Assembly: GCF_049276915.1 (NCBI RefSeq) | Contig: NZ_JBASXK010000029.1 | Location: 1 to 10,018, forward strand | Length of the DNA stretch: 10,018 bases | Reading direction: 5' to 3' | DNA from: Aestuariivita sp049276915 | Lineage (GTDB): Bacteria; Pseudomonadota; Alphaproteobacteria; Rhodobacterales; Rhodobacteraceae | Part shown: positions 5,028-10,018 of the stretch, one piece after another | Layout of the letters: every line of letters begins with the position of its first letter | Numbering within the stretch: the first letter of the stretch is position 1 | Notes under the pieces: model-generated | Seen by the model: only the letters and a program-made list of their open reading frames with translations | The model's database searches: none | Told to the model about the DNA's origin: nothing | Position numbers and translations under genes: made by a program

Positions 5028-5830
5028 GCGGCGGCCTTCCATGCGGCGGCTTTGGAAAACAGCCTGTCGAAATTGGCCTGCGTGCGGGCTGCGAATTCGG
5101 GATACTCAAGCCCGAAAACATCCGCCCCGACCCGCGCGGTATGTGCGACAAAGGCGGGCTCGTTGCGTTTGCCGCGATGGGGTGGGGGGGCAAGATAGGG
5201 GGCGTCGGTTTCCACCAGAATACGTTCGACCGGCGCGCTGGCGAAGATATCGCGCAGCTCCTGCGAGCGTGGAAATGCCGTGATGCCCGACATCGACAGG
5301 TAAAACCCCAGATCAAGCGCGGCTTTGGCAAGATCCGCGCTGGAGGAAAAGCAGTGCATCACGCAGGAATAGGCCCCGGCGCGGTACTCGTCGCGCAGAA
5401 TATGGGCCATGTCGGCGTCCGCATCGCGCGCGTGAATGATCAGCGGCAGGCCCGTCTCACGCGCGGCCGCGATATGCAGGCGCAGTGAGGTCTGCTGCAT
5501 CCTGGCGCTTTCAGCGGTGTAGTGATAATCCAGACCGGTCTCGCCGATGCCCACCATCTTGGGATGGCGCGTCAGGGCGATCAGCTCATCTACGCTGGTC
5601 ATCGGCTCGGTCGCGACGCTCATGGGATGGGTGCCTGCGGCGTAGAACACAGGGTCATGGGCCTCGGCAATGGCGCGGATCTGCGGTTCCAGGCGCAGCC
5701 TTGTGCAGATCGTCACCATGCGCGTCACTCCGGCCTCGGCTGCGCGGCTGAGAACAGCATCCATCTGACCTTCGAAATCCGGAAAATCGAGGTGGCAGTG
5801 GCTGTCGGTGATCTGGGCTGTCTGCGTCAT
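5024..5830 (-). CDS. TatD-family metal-dependent hydrolase (putative DNase)
   Basis: The 268-residue amidohydrolase-fold protein has the whole TatD motif series: DSHCHLD (residues 9-15), GIGETGLDYHY (94-104, Glu97 bridging the metals), IIHARDAD (131-138), MHCFS (158-162) and ETDAPYLAPPPHRGKRNEP (207-225). These residues bind two divalent metals. TatD homologues in E. coli show 3'-5' exonuclease activity on DNA or RNA and have been linked to repair and quality control; YcfH/YabD-type members sit beside tmk-holB as here. The usual CFSG reads CFSS here, a mild change. The ATG at 5830 overlaps the holB stop (ATGA), and its own ribosome site is poor, so translation is probably coupled. Confidence 0.92.
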   Translation of the reverse strand: MTQTAQITDSHCHLDFPDFEGQMDAVLSRAAEAGVTRMVTICTRLRLEPQIRAIAEAHDPVFYAAGTHPMSVATEPMTSVDELIALTRHPKMVGIGETGLDYHYTAESARMQQTSLRLHIAAARETGLPLIIHARDADADMAHILRDEYRAGAYSCVMHCFSSSADLAKAALDLGFYLSMSGITAFPRSQELRDIFASAPVERILVETDAPYLAPPPHRGKRNEPAFVAHTARVGADVFGLEYPEFAARTQANFDRLFSKAAAWKAAA

Positions 5831-6963
5831 GTGATCGAAGGCTGGGCCGTCCTTGCAATGCTGAAGATCGTATCTAGGACAAGAGCGGCAGGGTCAAGGT
5901 TGACTGCCAGCCCGTGACGCGCGCGCGCACTGATATGTGCAGCTGTATCCGCCCAGGCGCGTGCAGCGCGTGCATCCGGGGCGAGCCGCGCGAAGACCTG
6001 CGCCTCACCGGGGGCGGCTTCGGGCAAGGCGGTGCCCGTTGCTCCGGTGCGCGCGAGCCGTGTGAGGGCCAGGTCCAGAAGGTCGAACATCAACAGCAAA
6101 CGCTCGCCATTGCGCGCGCCCGCCACGCTTTCGGCCAGAGCGCGCGCCCGGCTGCGATCAAATGCAGGCAAGGTGGCCAGCAAGGTGATCAGCTCGCCAT
6201 AGAGCTTCAGCCCGTCCTGATTGAGCAACCGCAACGCCGCGCCCACCGATCCGCCCGACAGTTCCGCCAAAGCCTGCGCCTCGGCCCCCTCGAGAGCCAC
6301 ACCGCCTGCCTGTTCCAATGCCGCTGCCATATCGCCCGCGTTCAGTGCCGTCAGGCGTAACGTTCGACAGCGCGAGCGGATCGTGGGCAGCAATCGCGAG
6401 GGCTGATGCGCGATCAGCATGAGCGTGGTGCGGGCAGGCGGTTCCTCGAGCATCTTCAACAGCGCGTTGGCAGCCTGCGGGTTCATGTCATCGGCAGCAT
6501 CCACGATCACCACACGCCGCCCGCCATCGGTGGCTGACAGACCGAAAAAGCGGTTGAGTGCGCGGATATCGTCCGCACGGATCATGTCGCTGAGGCGACC
6601 ATTGTCGTTGACGGTGCGGATCACGGTTTTCAGACCCGGCTCTGCCCCGGAACGAATCCGCCGTGCAACCGGGTGCTCGGGGTCGATGTTCAGGGTTTCG
6701 GGCGGGGTGGGTTCCCCAAACAGCCCGCCGACCTCTTCAACCGGAGTGGCCAGCAGGAAACGCGCGATGCGATAGGCCAGTGTCGCTTTGCCAACGCCCT
6801 TGGGCCCGGTCAGCATCCAACCGTGATGCATGCGTCCCGATGTGAAGGCGCGCAGGAAATCCTGTTCTGCCGCACCCTGACCCAGCAGATGCGGTGAGTG
6901 GCGCGGATGGGGGGCACCCGGTGCCTGATCCGGCGCATGATCGTCTGTGTCGGTTGAACTCAT
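5827..6963 (-). CDS. holB: DNA polymerase III, delta' subunit
   Basis: Delta' is the fixed arm of the clamp loader that places the beta clamp on DNA. The 378-residue protein has an AAA+ core: Walker A GPKGVGKAT (residues 53-61), Walker B-like VVIVDAADDMN (151-161), ANALLKMLEEPP (165-176), sensor region LIAHQPSRLLPTIRSRC with the SRC motif at 197-199, and a helical C-terminal collar domain. A complete P-loop is present, unlike E. coli delta', and the four zinc-module cysteines of DnaX/E. coli delta' are absent, as I recall for alphaproteobacterial forms. The N-terminal 25 residues are polar, Asp/His/Pro-rich and probably disordered. It follows tmk by 38 nt, and the ribosome site before the ATG is weak. 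Confidence 0.93.
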   Translation of the reverse strand: MSSTDTDDHAPDQAPGAPHPRHSPHLLGQGAAEQDFLRAFTSGRMHHGWMLTGPKGVGKATLAYRIARFLLATPVEEVGGLFGEPTPPETLNIDPEHPVARRIRSGAEPGLKTVIRTVNDNGRLSDMIRADDIRALNRFFGLSATDGGRRVVIVDAADDMNPQAANALLKMLEEPPARTTLMLIAHQPSRLLPTIRSRCRTLRLTALNAGDMAAALEQAGGVALEGAEAQALAELSGGSVGAALRLLNQDGLKLYGELITLLATLPAFDRSRARALAESVAGARNGERLLLMFDLLDLALTRLARTGATGTALPEAAPGEAQVFARLAPDARAARAWADTAAHISARARHGLAVNLDPAALVLDTIFSIARTAQPSIT

Positions 6964-7001
6964 GTCAGGGGTTTAGCAGGCCGCGCGGCGAGGGCAAACA
7001 C

Positions 7002-7634
7002 TCAGCTCTGCACCAGCTTGTCCAAGACGATGTCGCGCACGTCGCGCGCGACGGCTTCGATCTCACGCGCGCCGTCTATTACGCGAAAACGTTCGGGAAA
7101 CTCGGCCGCCAGGTCAAGAAAGCCGGCCCGCATGCGCTTTTGCAGATCTTCGCCGAATTCCTCAAAGCGCTCTTCGCTGCCCTTGCGGGACAAGGCGCGA
7201 TCCAGCCCAAGACCCGGTTCCATGTCGATCAGCAGCGTCAAATCCGGCTCTTTCGCGATCATGAGCCTGTGCAGTTGATCCACCATGGCGCGCAGATCAC
7301 CCCGGCTGAGCCCCTGATACATTCGCGTCGAATCGGCGAAGCGGTCACAGATCACGATCTGCCCCCGCGCAAGGGCCGGGTTGATCACCCGTTCAAGGTG
7401 GTCGCGCCGCGCGGCGGTGAAAAGCAGGATTTCAGTTTCGGGCGACCAGCGATCCGTAGCCCCTTCGAGCACCAGCGCGCGTATCTCTTCAGCTCCGGGA
7501 GAGCCACCGGGTTCCCGCGTCAGGATCACATCGTGACCAGAGGACCGCAGGTCATCGGCCAGCAATCGGGCTTGCGTAGACTTTCCCGACCCGTCGATGC
7601 CCTCAAAGGTGATGAACAGCCCGGCCTTGGTCAC
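7002..7634 (-). CDS. tmk: Thymidylate kinase
   Basis: It phosphorylates dTMP to dTDP with ATP, the step leading to dTTP, in the cytosol. The 210 residues are normal length. Motifs: P-loop FEGIDGSGKST (residues 10-20), TREPGG (39-44), the DRX motif in CDRFADSTRMYQG (96-108), and a lid RALSRKGSEERFEEF (146-160). The lid carries arginines, which together with the P-loop lacking Arg marks the bacterial type II form. The start is a GTG at 7634 that overlaps the carboxypeptidase stop as GTGA. There is no better ATG nearby and the P-loop needs this start, so translation is probably coupled to the upstream gene. Confidence 0.95.
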   Translation of the reverse strand: MTKAGLFITFEGIDGSGKSTQARLLADDLRSSGHDVILTREPGGSPGAEEIRALVLEGATDRWSPETEILLFTAARRDHLERVINPALARGQIVICDRFADSTRMYQGLSRGDLRAMVDQLHRLMIAKEPDLTLLIDMEPGLGLDRALSRKGSEERFEEFGEDLQKRMRAGFLDLAAEFPERFRVIDGAREIEAVARDVRDIVLDKLVQS

Positions 7635-8809
7635 ATTGCGGTCTCGGGGCCCTGGACGATCTGCTGAAACAGCAGATTGGCCGCTGTGCGCACGCGCACC
7701 ACGAAGCCGCCACGCTCAACCGCCTGTTCGGCGACCAGAGGCACGCGCACTTCGGGCAGCCCTTCGGGCGAAAATACCAGTTCACCAAGCACCTGACCAG
7801 CTTGGACAGGTGCCTCGATCGGCCCGTTATAGACCACTTCGGCATCGATCGCCTCGGCCCCCAGAACGGGGACCAGCGTCGAGACGTCTTGCGGGGCAAC
7901 CAGGGCTACCGTCGGCTGGGATCCCATCCAGACTTCGGCTTCCGCGAGGCGGGTTCCGGCTTTGACAAGTTCGCTTTGGGTAAATTGGCGAAACGACCAG
8001 TTAACAATGGCCTCGGCCTCCTCTGCGCGGGCGCGGTCCGTCTCAAGGCCCGAGATCACGAAGATCACCCGGCGATCGCCCTGTTTGGCCGAGCCGACAA
8101 GGCCGAAACCGGCCTCCTGAGTATGGCCTGTTTTCAGGCCATCGGCACCGATACCCAGACCCAGAAGCGGGTTGCGATTGAACCGGTTGGCAGGCTCTTT
8201 CTCGTCAAACAGGAATTCCTTTTCCGCAAACATTGGATAGAATTCGGGGAAATCTTCGATCAGGCGTTGCGCCAGAATAGCGAGATCGCGCATCGACATC
8301 CGATGCCCGGCGGCAGGCCAGCCCGATGAATTCATGAAGGTCGAATTCTCCATGCCCAACTGTTTGGCGCGCTGGGTCATCATGCGGGAGAAACCGGCCT
8401 CGGTCCCGTCCGGGCTCAGGGCCTCGGCCAGCACCACGCAAGCGTCATTGCCTGACAAGACGATGATCCCGCGCAGCAGGTCCTCGACCGTGACGCGGTC
8501 AGTGGTGTCCAGAAACATGGTCGATCCGCCAAAGGACATCGCATGTTCCGAGACCGGCAACCTTTCGGTCAGATCCAGCCGCCCATCGCGCACCGCCTCA
8601 AAGCCCATGTAAAGCGTCATCAGCTTGGACATGGAGGCGGGCGGCAGAGGCTCATAGCCATTCTTGGACATCAACACCGTGCCGGTGGTTTGATCAAGCA
8701 CATAGGCCGAGGTCGCCCGGGTGTCGAACGCAAGCGCAGGCAGTGCAAGTGCCAGGCTCAGCACCGCTGCGCTGGTTAGTCGGGTGAGGGCCGCGAAAGG
8801 CTGTTTCAT
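7631..8809 (-). CDS. D-alanyl-D-alanine carboxypeptidase (PBP5/DacF type)
   Basis: This periplasmic serine peptidase trims the terminal D-Ala from peptidoglycan pentapeptides and so limits cross-linking. A Sec signal peptide covers residues 1-27 (basic MKQPFAALTR, hydrophobic core, ALPALA cleavage). The three active-site motifs of S11 enzymes are intact: SMSK (59-62, nucleophile Ser59), SGN (119-121) and KTGH (226-229). A beta-rich PBP5-type C-terminal domain follows from about residue 280 (LAEAEVWMGSQPTVALVA...). The last 25 residues (VVRVRTAANLLFQQIVQG) could form the amphipathic membrane anchor of this family. Length (392) fits. GGAGAG stands 8-9 nt before the ATG at 8809. It begins 18 nt after the SPOR lipoprotein, another cell-wall gene. 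It corresponds to dacC/dacF-type genes; I leave the symbol open. Confidence 0.93.
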   Translation of the reverse strand: MKQPFAALTRLTSAAVLSLALALPALAFDTRATSAYVLDQTTGTVLMSKNGYEPLPPASMSKLMTLYMGFEAVRDGRLDLTERLPVSEHAMSFGGSTMFLDTTDRVTVEDLLRGIIVLSGNDACVVLAEALSPDGTEAGFSRMMTQRAKQLGMENSTFMNSSGWPAAGHRMSMRDLAILAQRLIEDFPEFYPMFAEKEFLFDEKEPANRFNRNPLLGLGIGADGLKTGHTQEAGFGLVGSAKQGDRRVIFVISGLETDRARAEEAEAIVNWSFRQFTQSELVKAGTRLAEAEVWMGSQPTVALVAPQDVSTLVPVLGAEAIDAEVVYNGPIEAPVQAGQVLGELVFSPEGLPEVRVPLVAEQAVERGGFVVRVRTAANLLFQQIVQGPETAM

Positions 8810-8827
8810 GGATCAAACTCTCCCGGT

Positions 8828-9748
8828 TCAATTGGTAACAGGATAGGCATCCGAAAAGCCCACATCCTTGACCTGCCTGAGCAAGGTAGAGCGTTCAGAT
8901 GCGGATTGCGCAGGGCCGACAACGACGCGCCAGAACCGTTTGCCATTGGCTGTCTGCTCAAAGACAGTGGGTACCATGCCCGCACTGCGCATCATGCCGG
9001 CCGTGTTATTGGCATTTTCCTCGACGCTGAAAATGCCGATCTGAATGTAGGGCTTGCTGAGTGACGAGGCCACACGCGTCGCCTCGGGCGCGGGCGCGGG
9101 CGAGGGGGCGGCGGCTGGTTGCGGGCTGGCCGTCGGGACCGGTGGCGTCGAGCCGACTGCCGAAGCTGTCGCGGCCGCGGCCACCTGTTCTTCGTCCAGA
9201 GCTGCGCCTGCCTGTGCGATCGGATCCAGCGGCTCTGCGGTGATCTCTTCGGCGGTCTCGATCCTGTCAACGTCTTCCGGCGGTGCAGCCTCGGGGACGG
9301 ATTCACGCACCAGAGCGGTCACGTTCAGCTGCACCGGGGCCCCGGCCAGCATGCCCAGAGCCGCCGCCGCATCAGATGATGTCTGCAGCCGTGGTCCGGG
9401 AATATCACGCTCGCGGCGGAACAAGGCACCGATGACGAACCTGCCATTGGCCGAATTGCGAATGATCACACGTTCAGGTTCGCCAACATCGGGATGCGCA
9501 ACCCAGACGCCCCCCAGAGAGGGGCGGCCGTCCCAAAGCCCGGCTTCGGTGACCTGAAACACCTCTGGTGCTTCGACATCGCGTTCGACCAGCTTGGTCG
9601 CGGCCGGGGCCGAGGCGACCTCGCCGGTGCCGCTGGTTGAAGGTTGCAGGAACGCTGGCATGTCTTCACACCCGGCCAACAGCGCAAGGGCGACTGTCAG
9701 CCCTGCTGCGCGAGTGGTTACTCTTTGCATCACGCGGTGATGTCTCAT
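8828..9748 (-). CDS. SPOR-domain lipoprotein with a divergent RlpA-like double-psi region
   Basis: The protein likely binds denuded peptidoglycan at the septum. I choose the ATG at 9748 (306 aa) because AAAGGG lies 8 nt before it. Upstream starts (9772, 9907) add a tail that would spoil the signal peptide; 9730 is also possible. A lipoprotein signal ends in the lipobox LLAGC with Cys27. Residues about 90-146 (VIIRNSANGRFVIGALFRR, then SDAAAALGMLAGAPVQLNV) resemble the second half of the RlpA double-psi barrel, but the usual NDRGPF with its catalytic Asp is replaced by LFRRERDIPG, so lytic activity is doubtful. An Ala/Pro/Glu-rich linker (about 150-228) follows, then a SPOR domain (233-306: YIQIGIFSVEENANNTAGMM, RFWRVVVGPAQS). 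It is the first gene of the operon, just before the carboxypeptidase. Confidence 0.82.
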   Translation of the reverse strand: MRHHRVMQRVTTRAAGLTVALALLAGCEDMPAFLQPSTSGTGEVASAPAATKLVERDVEAPEVFQVTEAGLWDGRPSLGGVWVAHPDVGEPERVIIRNSANGRFVIGALFRRERDIPGPRLQTSSDAAAALGMLAGAPVQLNVTALVRESVPEAAPPEDVDRIETAEEITAEPLDPIAQAGAALDEEQVAAAATASAVGSTPPVPTASPQPAAAPSPAPAPEATRVASSLSKPYIQIGIFSVEENANNTAGMMRSAGMVPTVFEQTANGKRFWRVVVGPAQSASERSTLLRQVKDVGFSDAYPVTN

Positions 9749-9978
9749 GCTTGTCGCCCTTTGCCCGTTCATTGCGGCGTATTCTTTACGCTCTGATCCC
9801 CGTCCGGATTGCTTCCGGCGAGGCGCTGCCTTCTGGTTGATAGGCAAGATAGCGCCAGTCACGCAGCAAGGGAAGCATCGGCTTTCACCATCGGCAATTT
9901 TCCCCATGGGGGCCTGCCCATTTCCTCTTGCTCATAGGCGTCTTGCACCCTAAACCCGGCCGCGTTGGACCAGCGACC
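9749..9978. promoter_or_regulatory. Divergent intergenic region between the SPOR operon and tRNA-Ser
   Basis: These 230 nt must hold promoters for both directions. For the operon I see no convincing -35/-10 pair on the minus strand. A small inverted repeat CCGGA-TTGCT-TCCGG (9804-9818) would lie in the operon's 5' leader. An open frame continuing the SPOR gene upstream to 9907 lacks a ribosome site and ordinary protein character. Confidence 0.4.
9928..9955 (+). promoter_or_regulatory. Possible tRNA-Ser promoter
   Basis: TTGCTC (9928-9933) and CTAAAC (9950-9955) are 16 nt apart and end 23 nt before the tRNA. The TTGC-type -35 box fits strong alphaproteobacterial tRNA promoters, but the -10 box is poor. 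Confidence 0.35.
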
Positions 9979-10018
9979 GGGGAGGTGGCAGAGTGGTCGA
10001 ATGCGGCGGTCTTGAAAA
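9979..10018 (+). tRNA. tRNA-Ser (anticodon UGA), 5' part only
   Basis: The acceptor strand GGGGAGG (9979-9985) is followed by T8 and G9, then a D-arm with GCAGAGTGGTCGAATGC (9988-10004), in which GCA pairs with TGC. Next is the anticodon stem and loop, CTTGAAA, with anticodon TGA at 10013-10015. The long D-loop with GTGGTCGAA matches bacterial serine tRNAs, which read UCA codons with this anticodon. The window ends just after the anticodon loop, so the variable arm, T-arm and 3' acceptor strand are not seen. Confidence 0.88.

Noticed and set aside
4059..5198. Plus-strand 379-codon frame
   Set aside because: Antisense to the metallo-hydrolase, whose metal motifs are unmistakable.
6980..6989. 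Palindrome GCCGCGCGGC between tmk and holB
   Set aside because: It is only 10 nt in G/C-rich DNA, with no loop or T-run, and so is not distinguishable from chance.
9773..9907. N-terminal extension of the SPOR lipoprotein to 9907
   Set aside because: It would put 53 polar residues before the lipoprotein signal, and it has no ribosome site.
1..10018. CRISPR array, insertion sequence, rRNA
   Set aside because: No regularly spaced repeats, transposase motifs or rRNA sequence were seen.

Overview
The window looks like chromosomal DNA of an alphaproteobacterium, most likely of the Roseobacter/Rhodobacter group (Rhodobacterales). The reasons are the high G+C content, the protein styles (a delta' clamp-loader subunit without the zinc cysteines, a SPOR lipoprotein next to a DacF/PBP5-type carboxypeptidase) and the gene order. 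This is judged by eye, without a database search. Every protein gene I can support is on the minus strand. The only plus-strand gene is a tRNA-Ser cut off by the right edge.

Right half (about 4180-9980): a conserved housekeeping operon, read right to left. It runs SPOR/double-psi lipoprotein, D-alanyl-D-alanine carboxypeptidase, thymidylate kinase (tmk), DNA polymerase III delta' (holB), TatD-type metal-dependent hydrolase and a PhnP-like metallo-beta-lactamase-fold hydrolase. The junctions are very tight: an 18-nt gap, a 4-nt GTGA overlap, a 38-nt gap, then two 4-nt ATGA overlaps. An AEC-family permease follows after 45 nt and could be read through from the same transcript. The set joins cell-wall maturation to dTTP supply and the replisome clamp loader. 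A tRNA-Ser(UGA) diverges from the start of the operon.

Middle (about 2220-4180): two inner-membrane transporters, one AEC and one EamA/DMT. Their substrates cannot be told from sequence.

Left part (about 1-2220): an accessory, partly decayed region. Five very small minus-strand reading frames sit between about 987 and 2050, and each overlaps the next by 4 or 14 nt. The last encodes a Cys-rich, zinc-finger-like protein. The overlaps are hard to see because longer spurious frames cover them. The pattern suggests a translationally coupled mini-operon of phage or mobile-element type, and I cannot assign a function. The first frame has no visible start codon, and a plus-strand terminator hairpin lies just upstream. 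Beyond the cassette are a headless plus-strand coding remnant (515-706), an inverted repeat, and a TetR-family regulator. The regulator's 3' part runs, out of frame, into the Q-loop region of an ABC-transporter ATPase that has lost its Walker A. This looks like a deletion scar.
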